A stretch of DNA of 64,000 nt, taken from contig NZ_JAUYUS010000123.1 in NCBI RefSeq assembly GCF_030694575.1, positions 16,920-80,919 of the forward strand, given 5' to 3'. The notes under the pieces are model-generated. The model worked only from the letters and a program-made list of their open reading frames with translations. It made no database searches and was not told the origin of the DNA. Positions 48,982 through 56,859 of this stretch are shown here, one piece after another. Position 1 is the first letter of the stretch; the number at the start of each line of letters is the position of its first letter. This stretch comes from Parvibaculum sp. Lineage in GTDB: Bacteria; Pseudomonadota; Alphaproteobacteria; Parvibaculales; Parvibaculaceae. The translations under genes and the position numbers were made by a program.

Positions 48982-50193
48982 ATGAAAGGCTTCGTTACCG
49001 GCCTGTTTCTGGGCGTGGCGCTCGTCTGGGCCGGCGCGGCCTCGGCGGACGAGGCGGGCACCATCCGGCTCGGCGCAGCGGTCTCCCTGACAGGAAAATA
49101 TTCCTCTAACGGCGCCTTCACGCGCAACGGCTACGACCTCGCCGTCAAGCGCATCAACGAGGAGGGCGGCGTCACGGTCGCCGGCAAGACCTACAAGCTC
49201 GAGGTTGTCTACTACGACGACGAGTCGACGCCCGCGCGCGGCGCCCAGCTTGTCGAGCGGCTGATCCAGCAGGATGGCGTCAAATATCTCCTCGGGCCCT
49301 ATTCCTCCGGTCTCACCGAAGCGATTGCGCCAGTGACCGAGAAATATGGCGTGCCGATGGTCGAGGCGAACGGTGCCGCCGTCTCGCTCTTCCGCAAGGG
49401 CTATCGCTATCTCTTCGCCGTCCTCTCCACCACCGACCAGTATCTGCGCGGCGCGGTCGAGCTTGCCGCGAACGTGAACGAGGACCCCTCGAAGCTCCGC
49501 GTCGCCATGGCCTTCGAGAACGATCCCTTCTCGCAGGATGTTCGCGAGGGCGTCATGGAAGATGCCGCGAAATTCGGCATGAAGATCGTGATCGACGACA
49601 AGCTGCCGCCGGAACTCAACGACATGTCGGCAACGCTCTCCAAGGCGAAGGTGCTGAAACCCGACCTGCTGCTCGTCTCCGGCCACGACAAGGGCGCGGC
49701 GCTTGTCGTCCGCCAGCTTGCCGACCAGCGCGTCGACGTGCCCATGCTCGCGATCACGCATTGCGACAGCGCCCAGATTGCCGAGAAGTTCGGGAAGATC
49801 GCGGAATACACGCTGTGCGCCGCGCAATGGGCCTCGACGCTGAAATATTCCGACGCGCTTTTCGGCAGCGCCGCCGACTACGCTACCCTCTATGAGGAGA
49901 CCTACGGCCACGCCGCGCCCTATCAGGCAGCGGAGTCGAGTGCCGCCGTGCAGGTCTTCGCGGACGCCTTCGAGCGCGCGGGCTCGCTCGAGCCGGATGC
50001 CGTGCGCGACGCGCTCGCCGAGACTGACATCAAGACATTCTACGGGCCCGTGAAGTTCGACGAGACGGGCAAGAATATGTCGAAGCCGACGGTGCTCTTC
50101 CAGGTGCAGGACGGCAAATATGTCGTCGTCTATCCGCAAGCCTTCGCCGAGGCGGAAGTCCGCTGGCCGACACCGTCCTGGTCGGCACGCTAA
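48982..50193 (+). CDS. Branched-chain-type amino-acid ABC transporter substrate-binding protein
   Basis: A 403-aa periplasmic binding protein of the Leu/Ile/Val family (LivK-like). A signal peptide ends near WAGAASADEAG, followed by the type-I fold (IRLGAAVSLTGKYSSNG onward; YLLGPYSSGLTEAIAPVTEK; DLLLVSGHDKGAALVVRQL). ATG 48982 is spaced best from AGGGGGA; ATG 48979 is 3 bp upstream. It opens a five-gene transporter operon. The true substrate (branched-chain amino acid, amide or other) cannot be told. Confidence 0.93.
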   Translation: MKGFVTGLFLGVALVWAGAASADEAGTIRLGAAVSLTGKYSSNGAFTRNGYDLAVKRINEEGGVTVAGKTYKLEVVYYDDESTPARGAQLVERLIQQDGVKYLLGPYSSGLTEAIAPVTEKYGVPMVEANGAAVSLFRKGYRYLFAVLSTTDQYLRGAVELAANVNEDPSKLRVAMAFENDPFSQDVREGVMEDAAKFGMKIVIDDKLPPELNDMSATLSKAKVLKPDLLLVSGHDKGAALVVRQLADQRVDVPMLAITHCDSAQIAEKFGKIAEYTLCAAQWASTLKYSDALFGSAADYATLYEETYGHAAPYQAAESSAAVQVFADAFERAGSLEPDAVRDALAETDIKTFYGPVKFDETGKNMSKPTVLFQVQDGKYVVVYPQAFAEAEVRWPTPSWSAR

Positions 50194-50212
50194 ACTGCGG
50201 GAACAGAAATTC

Positions 50213-51115
50213 GTGCTCGATAATCTGCTGCTTTTCTTTCAGTACCCGCCGCTTGCCATCGACGTCATTCTGAACGGGCTGCTCATCGGTGCGATCTTCG
50301 CGCTTGCCGCCTACGGCATGGCACTGGTCTGGGGCGTGCTCAATATCGTCAATGTCGTGCAGGGCGAACTTGTGGTGTTGGGCGGCTATGTGACATTCCT
50401 GCTCGTCCAGTCGGGCATGCCGCCACTTCTTGGCCTGCCTGTCTCGGCCGTCGTCATGTTCTGCGTCGGCTGGCTCATCTACCGTGCCGTCATCTTCCGC
50501 GTGGTGGACAAGGACATCTTCATTTCCATCCTCGCCACCTTCGGCCTTTCGATCCTGATCCAGCAGCTTGCGAATTTGCTTTTCGGCTCGGAGGTGCGCA
50601 CGGTCGATGCCGAACTCGGTTCGCTCCATCTGCTCGGCGGCACGGTCACGCTCGCCTGGATCAAGATCCTCGCCTTCGGTCTGGCGCTGGTCGCGGGGGC
50701 CGTGCTCTGGCTCTTCCTCCGTCATGCGCGGCTCGGCCAGGCCATCCGCGCAACCGCGCAGAACCCGCGTGCCGCGCGTATCCTCGGCATCGACACGGAC
50801 CGCGTCTACGCCATGACCTATGCGCTCAATGCGGCGCTGTGCGGCGCGGCGGGCAGCCTTGCCGTCATGGCCTGGACCATCCATCCCTATGTCGGGCTCC
50901 CTTATACCGTTCGCTCCTTCATGGTGGTGGTCGTCGCCGGCGTCGGCAATGTCGCGGGGGTGATTGCGGCGGGTCTCGGCCTCGGCGCGCTTGAAAATGC
51001 GGCGGGCTTCATCTTCGGCGTCGAATTCCAGATCGCCTTCGTCTTCGCGCTGATGGTAGCCATTCTCGTCTGGCGCAATGCGCGCGCGGCGCGCAAGCGG
51101 AGCCATCTCCAATGA
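50213..51115 (+). CDS. livH: LivH-like ABC permease
   Basis: A 300-aa polytopic permease with the LivH signature GLLIGAIFALAAYGMALVWG near the N terminus, GELVVLGGYV, and ALCGAAGSLAVMAWT. GTG 50213 is the chosen start (MLDNLLLFFQYPP) 19 bp after the preceding stop; the open frame upstream overlaps the binding-protein gene and was not used. Its stop overlaps the livM start by 4 bp. Confidence 0.93.
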   Translation: MLDNLLLFFQYPPLAIDVILNGLLIGAIFALAAYGMALVWGVLNIVNVVQGELVVLGGYVTFLLVQSGMPPLLGLPVSAVVMFCVGWLIYRAVIFRVVDKDIFISILATFGLSILIQQLANLLFGSEVRTVDAELGSLHLLGGTVTLAWIKILAFGLALVAGAVLWLFLRHARLGQAIRATAQNPRAARILGIDTDRVYAMTYALNAALCGAAGSLAVMAWTIHPYVGLPYTVRSFMVVVVAGVGNVAGVIAAGLGLGALENAAGFIFGVEFQIAFVFALMVAILVWRNARAARKRSHLQ

Positions 51116-52065
51116 GCCGCGTCAACGACTGGCACATCATGGCCGCGCTGGCGCTCTTCGGCATCGCGGCACCCTTTCTCCTGCCCGGTCTCGTCACGCA
51201 GCTTGCCTTTCTCTGGCTCATGGTCGTCTTCGCGCTCACATGGGACATGCTGGGCGGCCGCATGGGCTACAACTCGTTCGGCAACATCGTCTTCTTCGGT
51301 ATCGGCTGCTACGCCGCCGCCGTTCTGCAGCGCGATGCGGGGCTTCCCTATTTTGAGGGGCTGGCGCTCGGCCTTGCGGTTGGCGCGGTGCTTGCCGTTC
51401 TCGCCGCGATCGTGTTCGGCGCTGCCCTGCTCGGCATCCGCGGGCATTATTTCGCCATCGGCACGCTCGGTCTCGGCATCGCGGCGGGGGAGATCGCCAG
51501 CGGCTGGCGCTATGTCGGCGCGGGTTCTGGCCTCGCGCTGCCGCTTTATCCCGGTGATCTCGGCTCGCGCGAATTCTTCTTCTGCTATTCGCTGTTCGCG
51601 CTCGCCGCCCTCTGCTTTCTCACCTGCCGCTGGCTCTACGGCACGCGCTTCGGCCTCGCGCTCAACGCCATTCGCGACGATCAGGACAAGGCGGATGCGA
51701 TGGGGCTTCGCACGACGCGGATCAAGATTTTCGCGTGGAGTGTGTCGGCCTTCTTCCTCGGCATTTCGGGCGGCCTTGCCGCCAACATGATCGGCTTCAT
51801 CGACCCGCGCGACGTCGCCTTCGCGGGCGCGACATTCGGCGTCTGGATGGTTCTGATGGCCATCCTCGGCGGCAAGGGCACGCTCTGGGGTCCGGTCCTC
51901 GGCGCCTTCGTGTTCCATGTCACGCAGGAACTCTTCTGGACCTATCTTCTCGGCTGGCAGCGCGTGGCGCTCGGGCTTCTCATCGTTGTCATCGTCGTCT
52001 TCTTTCCGCAGGGCATCATGGGCTGGCTGGCTGAAAGGCGCGAGCGGCGGGGGACGGCGGCATGA
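51112..52065 (+). CDS. livM: LivM-like ABC permease
   Basis: A 317-aa second permease. The typical LivM segment ALTWDMLGGRMGYNSFGNIV is present near residue 42, with FGLALNAIRDDQDKADAMG later on. The ATG overlaps the livH stop and its stop overlaps the livG ATG, so expression is coupled. Confidence 0.93.
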   Translation: MSRVNDWHIMAALALFGIAAPFLLPGLVTQLAFLWLMVVFALTWDMLGGRMGYNSFGNIVFFGIGCYAAAVLQRDAGLPYFEGLALGLAVGAVLAVLAAIVFGAALLGIRGHYFAIGTLGLGIAAGEIASGWRYVGAGSGLALPLYPGDLGSREFFFCYSLFALAALCFLTCRWLYGTRFGLALNAIRDDQDKADAMGLRTTRIKIFAWSVSAFFLGISGGLAANMIGFIDPRDVAFAGATFGVWMVLMAILGGKGTLWGPVLGAFVFHVTQELFWTYLLGWQRVALGLLIVVIVVFFPQGIMGWLAERRERRGTAA

Positions 52066-52805
52066 GCGCCCTTCTCGAAGTTCGTGGCGTCACCAAGCGG
52101 TTCGGCGGCGTGGTCGCGAACGAAAGCGTCTCGCTCCGCGTCGAGAAGGGCGAGATCGCGGGTCTCATCGGACCGAACGGTTCGGGCAAGACCACTCTCT
52201 TCGGCTGCATCACCGGCACGCATGCCGTCGACGGCGGCGATATTTTATTCGAGGGCCAGCCGATTGCGCATCTTCGCACCGCGCCCATCGCGCGGCGCGG
52301 CCTCATCCGCACCTGGCAGCAGACGCGCATCTATGACGACATGACCTGCGCCGAGAATATGGCGATCAGCGCGCGCGAAGCACATGGCGGCCTTGTCGCG
52401 CTGCTCCGTCCCGTGCCGGCCGCGACGACGCGGCGCGGCGACGATCTTCTCGCCTTTGTAGGCCTTCACGAGAAGCGCGCCGAGCGGGCGGGCCGTCTCA
52501 GCTTCGGCCAGCAGAAGCTTCTCGAATTCGCCATGGCGCTGATGAACGAGCCGAAGCTCCTGCTTCTCGACGAACCGACGGCCGGCATCAACCCGACGCT
52601 CATCAACGGCCTTATCGACAGGCTCCGCCGCGCCAATACCGAGCTCGGCGTGACGCTCCTCGTCATCGAGCACAATATGCGCGTCATCATGAACCTCGCC
52701 CATCGCATCACCTGTCTCGCGCATGGCCGTGTCCTCTCCGAGGGCACACCGGACGAAATCCGCGACGACAGGCGCGTGCTCGACGCCTATCTCGGAGCGG
52801 CGTGA
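52062..52805 (+). CDS. livG: LivG-like ABC transporter ATPase
   Basis: A 247-aa ATPase with Walker A GPNGSGKTT, the RRGLIRTWQQTRIYDDMT segment typical of LivG, signature LSFGQQKL and Walker B LLLLDEPTAGINP. It couples ATP hydrolysis to import with LivF. The start overlaps the livM stop and the stop overlaps the livF ATG. Confidence 0.94.
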   Translation: MSALLEVRGVTKRFGGVVANESVSLRVEKGEIAGLIGPNGSGKTTLFGCITGTHAVDGGDILFEGQPIAHLRTAPIARRGLIRTWQQTRIYDDMTCAENMAISAREAHGGLVALLRPVPAATTRRGDDLLAFVGLHEKRAERAGRLSFGQQKLLEFAMALMNEPKLLLLDEPTAGINPTLINGLIDRLRRANTELGVTLLVIEHNMRVIMNLAHRITCLAHGRVLSEGTPDEIRDDRRVLDAYLGAA

Positions 52806-53665
52806 TGGCGGACGAACCGAAAAGCCTCGCGGGCGGCTATGGCGAAGGTACGGTCGGCACCGTTCTTTCGGTCGGCGATGTCGCGCGCGAAGCCGAAGCG
52901 ATGGCACGCGCCGTACCGCGCGAGGAAATACTTTCATTGGCGAAGGGCGAGCCCTCCGTCGTCATCGAGGGCCTGCATGCCGGCTACGGCGCCATGGAAA
53001 TCCTGCACGGCATCGACCTCGCGGTCGGCAAAGGGCAGAGCCTCTGCCTCGTCGGGCCGAACGGTGCCGGCAAATCAACGATCCTCCATTCGATCTTCGG
53101 TTTCACGAAAATCCTCTCGGGCCGCATCCTCGCCTCCGGCCGCGACGTGACGAAGCTCACGCCGAGCGAAAAGCTCCGCGATGCAGGCATCGCCTATATC
53201 CTGCAGGACAACTCGGTCTTCCCCGACATGACGGTGGAGGAGAACCTGTTGATGGGCGGTTATCTTCTCGCCGATAATGCGAAGGCTCACGAGGCGGCGG
53301 AGCGCGTCTTCGCGCATTACGACCGCCTCGCGACGCGCCGCCGCGAGCGCGCGGGCGTTCTGTCCGGCGGCGAGCGCCGTCTTCTCGAAATCAGCCGTGC
53401 GCTCATCATGGAGCCGCAGGTGCTGCTGGTCGACGAGCCCAGCATCGGCCTCGAACCGCGCATGATCGATATGGTGTTCGACATTCTGCGCGAGCTGCAG
53501 CAGCAGCAGGGCAAGACGATCCTGATGGTCGAGCAGAATGCCCGGCGCGGGCTCGACTTCGCCGACATAGGCTATGTGCTGGTCGCGGGCCGGGTCGCGC
53601 TGGCGGGCGAGGGCGCCACGCTGCTCGAAAATCCCGATGTCGGGCGGCTTTTTCTCGGCGGCTGA
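52805..53665 (+). CDS. livF: LivF-like ABC transporter ATPase with an N-terminal extension
   Basis: A 286-aa ATPase: Walker A GPNGAGKST, signature LSGGERRLLEISRAL and Walker B VLLVDEPSIGLEP. The conserved ABC domain begins at about residue 52 (VVIEGLHAGYG), while the first 50 residues form an extra acidic/Ala-rich tail absent from standard LivF proteins (about 235 aa). ATG 52805 overlaps the livG stop; a GTG at 52802 is an alternative. Confidence 0.9.
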   Translation: MADEPKSLAGGYGEGTVGTVLSVGDVAREAEAMARAVPREEILSLAKGEPSVVIEGLHAGYGAMEILHGIDLAVGKGQSLCLVGPNGAGKSTILHSIFGFTKILSGRILASGRDVTKLTPSEKLRDAGIAYILQDNSVFPDMTVEENLLMGGYLLADNAKAHEAAERVFAHYDRLATRRRERAGVLSGGERRLLEISRALIMEPQVLLVDEPSIGLEPRMIDMVFDILRELQQQQGKTILMVEQNARRGLDFADIGYVLVAGRVALAGEGATLLENPDVGRLFLGG

Positions 53666-53782
53666 CGAATTTTCTCCAAATGAACCGTTTGTGAACGGAG
53701 GTTCCAGCCTCGGTTCAGCCGCGCCGCGTCATTCTCCGTCTCAAGGATCGGAAAGCCGGTCCTTTTGCCAAGGAGACAGATC

Positions 53783-54568
53783 ATGAAAAAGGCACTCGCA
53801 CTCACCGGACTGGCCTTCGCTCTTTTCGCCGTGCCCGTCGCGGCGCAGGCGGATGTCCGTTCCGGCATCACCATCAATGTCGGCACCGCCAAGGCTGTTC
53901 CCGCCGCCGTTTCCTCGCCGGCCTGGCGCTACGGCGCCGACTACAGCGACTACCGCGTGCATCAGGGCCGGATCATGCCACTCACCAATGTCGTGCGCGA
54001 ACTCGAGCGCAAGTCCGGTGCCACCGTTACCGACATCAAGCTCAGCCGCGACAAGCGCTTCTACGAATTCGAAGGCGTGACGCAGCGCGGCTTCGTCGTG
54101 ACCGCGAAGGCCAGCGCCGCCACCGGCGCCGTCGGCGGTATCACGGTCCAGAACTACAAGCCCCGCTACGATGCCCGCGCGATGAGCATCACGCCGCTGC
54201 TCAATACGCTGCGGAACAAGGGCTATCACAGCTTCGACCTCGTGAGCCTCAAGGAAGAAAAGGGCATCTATCAGGTGCGCGGTCTCGACCGGCGCGGCAA
54301 TCCGGTCATGATCCGCGCCGCCGCCCGCAACGGCCAGGTCCTCTCCACGCGCAACGCGCCCGGCTATAACGGCCCGTCCTACGCCCGCGCCGAATATCGC
54401 GACTTCGGCTACTGGCAGAAGGGCCTGACGCAGCAGAAATATTCGGGCTTCTCCAACATCGTCGCCTATGACGACTACTATGCGGTGAGGGCCCGGGACG
54501 GGCGCGGCCGCCCGGTCAACCTCTCGGTCTGCGCCTTCACGGGCAAGGTGCTCGACGCGCGCTACTGA
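53783..54568 (+). CDS. Secreted protein with three PepSY-like repeats
   Basis: A 261-aa exported protein with a signal peptide cut near VAAQAD. Three tandem, imperfect repeats follow: about 70-125 (IMPLTNVVRELERKSG, FEGVTQRGFVVTAKA), about 135-190 (SITPLLNTLRNKGYHS, VRGLDRRGNPVMIRAA), and about 215-261 (FSNIVAYDDYYAVRARDGRG). Each has a helix then a beta-hairpin with a D/G-R-G motif, like PepSY modules that block peptidases. ATG 53783 follows AAGGAGACA. Its partner and target are unknown; a His-rich secreted protein is encoded next. Confidence 0.72.
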   Translation: MKKALALTGLAFALFAVPVAAQADVRSGITINVGTAKAVPAAVSSPAWRYGADYSDYRVHQGRIMPLTNVVRELERKSGATVTDIKLSRDKRFYEFEGVTQRGFVVTAKASAATGAVGGITVQNYKPRYDARAMSITPLLNTLRNKGYHSFDLVSLKEEKGIYQVRGLDRRGNPVMIRAAARNGQVLSTRNAPGYNGPSYARAEYRDFGYWQKGLTQQKYSGFSNIVAYDDYYAVRARDGRGRPVNLSVCAFTGKVLDARY

Positions 54569-54596
54569 GCGGCTGCGGTTACGGAAAGCATGGCAG

Positions 54597-54621
54597 GGCT
54601 CCGCCTTCGGGCGGGGCCTTT
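54597..54621 (+). terminator. Intrinsic terminator after the PepSY-like gene
   Basis: GGCTCCGCC (54597-54605), a TTCG loop, and GGCGGGGCC (54610-54618) followed by TTTC make a 9-bp stem with one G-T pair. It sits 28 bp past the stop. Confidence 0.8.
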
Positions 54622-54757
54622 CGCCTTTCGGAATGGCGGGTTTCCGCCCTTCAACATGAATGCCAGATGAACGGAGCCGCCATTCGCCATTCAGTTGCGG
54701 CGGTTCATTCTTGTTTTTCGGGGCACAAATCGGAATGGTTACTTGAAGGACAGTGCG

Positions 54758-55201
54758 ATGAAACGGTTCCTTGTTCTGGCCGGCCTTGCCACATCCCTCG
54801 GCCTCGCGGTGCCCGTCGCGGCGCAAGCGGCGACGATCGCTCCGGCTGTCGGCGTGCAAGGCGGTGTCCAGCTTCAGCTCGCAGGCGGCAAGCACGGGCA
54901 TGGCGGCTATCACGGTCATCATGGCGGGCCGCGCTACCACCACAAGCCCCCTCCGCCGCGCCACTATTACCGGCCGCCGCCGGTCGTCCACCACCACTAT
55001 CACCCCGCGCCCCGGCCATGGGCCTATTGGCAGCCTTATGTGGTGCGGTATCACTACCACTCGTTCGGACCGCCGGTTTACTACACCGGCCATCCCTATT
55101 ACGGCGATTACTACCGCGTGCGCGCCCGCGACCGGCACAATGTGGCGGTGTGGCTCGGCATCAGCGCCATCACCGGCGCGATCCTTTTCTCGACCTATTG
55201 A
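54758..55201 (+). CDS. Small secreted His/Tyr/Pro-rich protein
   Basis: A 147-aa protein with a signal peptide (LGLAVPVAAQA) and a low-complexity middle: Gly/His-rich (GKHGHGGYHGHHGG), then Pro/Tyr/His-rich. A second hydrophobic helix (WLGISAITGAILFS) lies at the C terminus. The metal-binding potential of the His clusters is obvious, but there is no recognised family. ATG 54758 follows GAAGGA. It follows the PepSY-like gene and shares a signal peptide ending in PVAAQA, suggesting a related envelope role. Confidence 0.68.
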   Translation: MKRFLVLAGLATSLGLAVPVAAQAATIAPAVGVQGGVQLQLAGGKHGHGGYHGHHGGPRYHHKPPPPRHYYRPPPVVHHHYHPAPRPWAYWQPYVVRYHYHSFGPPVYYTGHPYYGDYYRVRARDRHNVAVWLGISAITGAILFSTY

Positions 55202-55221
55202 TCGAGGGAGAGGGGAGAAGG

Positions 55222-55247
55222 AGAGGCCCCGCCCCGGCGGGGCCTCT
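55222..55247. terminator. Bidirectional hairpin terminator
   Basis: AGAGGCCCCG and CGGGGCCTCT enclose CCCCGG. It lies between convergent genes. On the plus strand TCTGTCTT follows, so termination is likely in both directions. Confidence 0.8.
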
Positions 55248-55252
55248 CTGTC

Positions 55253-56803
55253 TTACGGGCGATAGGGAATGCGCGCGCGTCCCGGCGTGCGGAGCGGCGC
55301 CGCGAGATTGGCGAATTCGCAAAGCAGCGGCCGCGTGTCGCGCGGGTCGATGATTTCCTCGATGTTGAAATGCTCCGCCGAGCGGAAAGGCGAGCGGATG
55401 CGGTTCATGCGCTCGTTGATTTCGGCGAGCAGCGCCGCCGGGTCGTCCGATTTTTCGAGGTCCGCCTTGAAAGCCGCCTCGATGCCGCCTTCGAGCGGCA
55501 GCGAGCCCCAGTCGCCGGACGGCCAGGCGTAGCGGTAATGCAGCCGGTTCGCATTCATATGCGCCGCGCCGGCGACGCCGAAGGCCTTGCGCACCACGAT
55601 CGAACACCACGGCACGCTCGCCTGGTAGACCGCCGCCAGCGCCTTCGCGCCGTGGCGGATGGTGCCTGCCTTTTCGGAGTCGATGCCGACAAGGAAGCCC
55701 GGAATGTCAACGAAGTGGACTACCGGCAAATGGAACGTCTCGGCGAGGTCCACGAAGCGCGTGATCTTGTGCGAGGCTTCCGCCGTCCATGCGCCGCCAT
55801 AGATGTTCGGGTCCGACGCCATGATGGCGACCGGCCAGCCGTCGAACCGTGCGAGCCCCGTGATGACGGAGCGGCCATGCAGCTTGCCCATTTCCATGAA
55901 CGAGCCCGCGTCGACCACCGCCTCCACGATCTTCCGCATCTTGTAGACCTTGCGGCGGTCATGCGGCACCGACTCGATCAGCATCTCCTCCTTGCGGTTC
56001 ACATCGTCGGTGGCTTCGCCGCGCGGCGGCAGCTCATGCACGGAAGAGGGCAGGTAGGAGAGGAACTTCCGCGCTACGTCGAAAGCTTCGTCCTCCGATT
56101 TCACGATCACGTCGACGGCGCCCGCGCGCGCATGGATGTCGCTGCCGCCGAGGCTTTCCTTGGTGAACTGCTCGCCGCCGAGCCGGTTCACCACGGGCGG
56201 CCCCGCGATGAACATCTGCGACACTTCCTTCACCATCACGGAAAAGTGGCTCGTCACGGCGCGCGCCGCGCCGAGCCCCGCCACGGGGCCGAGCGCGAGC
56301 GCCACCACCGGCACCTGCGAGAGATTGTCCACCACCCATTCCCAGCCGGGATTGGCCGGCACATAGGTGAAGCCCATGTCGTCCAGCGATTTCACCGAGC
56401 CGCCGCCGCCCGTGCCTTCGATCAGGCGCACCAGCGGCAGGCGCAACTCATTCGCCATCTGCTCGGCCATGATCTGCTTTTCGCGGATCGATGCGTCGGA
56501 GGCGCCGCCGCGCACCGTGAAGTCGTCACCGCCGACGACCACCGTGCGGCCGTCGATCTTTCCACGGCCCATCACGAAGTTCGCGGGCATGAAACCAGTG
56601 AGATTTCCGTCGGCGTCATACGTCGCCTTGCCGGCCGTCGCGCCGATCTCGTGAAAGCTCCCTTCGTCCAGCAGCCGGTCGATGCGTTCGCGCACCGTCA
56701 GGCGGCCGTTTTCCTTCTGCCGCGCGACTTTCTCCTCGCCGCCCATCTTCTTCGCCAGCGCCTCGCGCAGGCGAAGCTCCTCGATTTCCTTCTCCCAGGA
56801 CAT
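55253..56803 (-). CDS. Acyl-CoA carboxyltransferase (propionyl/methylcrotonyl-CoA carboxylase beta-type), paralogue 1
   Basis: A 516-aa carboxyltransferase that moves carboxyl from biotin to an acyl-CoA. It starts MSWEKEIEELRLREALAKKM and has the N- and C-terminal domains with typical GRSVITGLARFDGWPV, DIPGFLVGIDSEKAGTIRHG and FGVAGAAHMNANRL segments. The acyl specificity is not clear. ATG 56803 was chosen over a longer frame because it aligns with the paralogue. No biotin carboxylase or carrier gene is adjacent, so the alpha subunit must come from elsewhere. Confidence 0.9.
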   Translation of the reverse strand: MSWEKEIEELRLREALAKKMGGEEKVARQKENGRLTVRERIDRLLDEGSFHEIGATAGKATYDADGNLTGFMPANFVMGRGKIDGRTVVVGGDDFTVRGGASDASIREKQIMAEQMANELRLPLVRLIEGTGGGGSVKSLDDMGFTYVPANPGWEWVVDNLSQVPVVALALGPVAGLGAARAVTSHFSVMVKEVSQMFIAGPPVVNRLGGEQFTKESLGGSDIHARAGAVDVIVKSEDEAFDVARKFLSYLPSSVHELPPRGEATDDVNRKEEMLIESVPHDRRKVYKMRKIVEAVVDAGSFMEMGKLHGRSVITGLARFDGWPVAIMASDPNIYGGAWTAEASHKITRFVDLAETFHLPVVHFVDIPGFLVGIDSEKAGTIRHGAKALAAVYQASVPWCSIVVRKAFGVAGAAHMNANRLHYRYAWPSGDWGSLPLEGGIEAAFKADLEKSDDPAALLAEINERMNRIRSPFRSAEHFNIEEIIDPRDTRPLLCEFANLAAPLRTPGRARIPYRP

Positions 56804-56859
56804 GCACGTCTCCCATTTGTCGGCAGGTTCTCCTGCCTGTTCTGAATTCGTCGGCGGCG

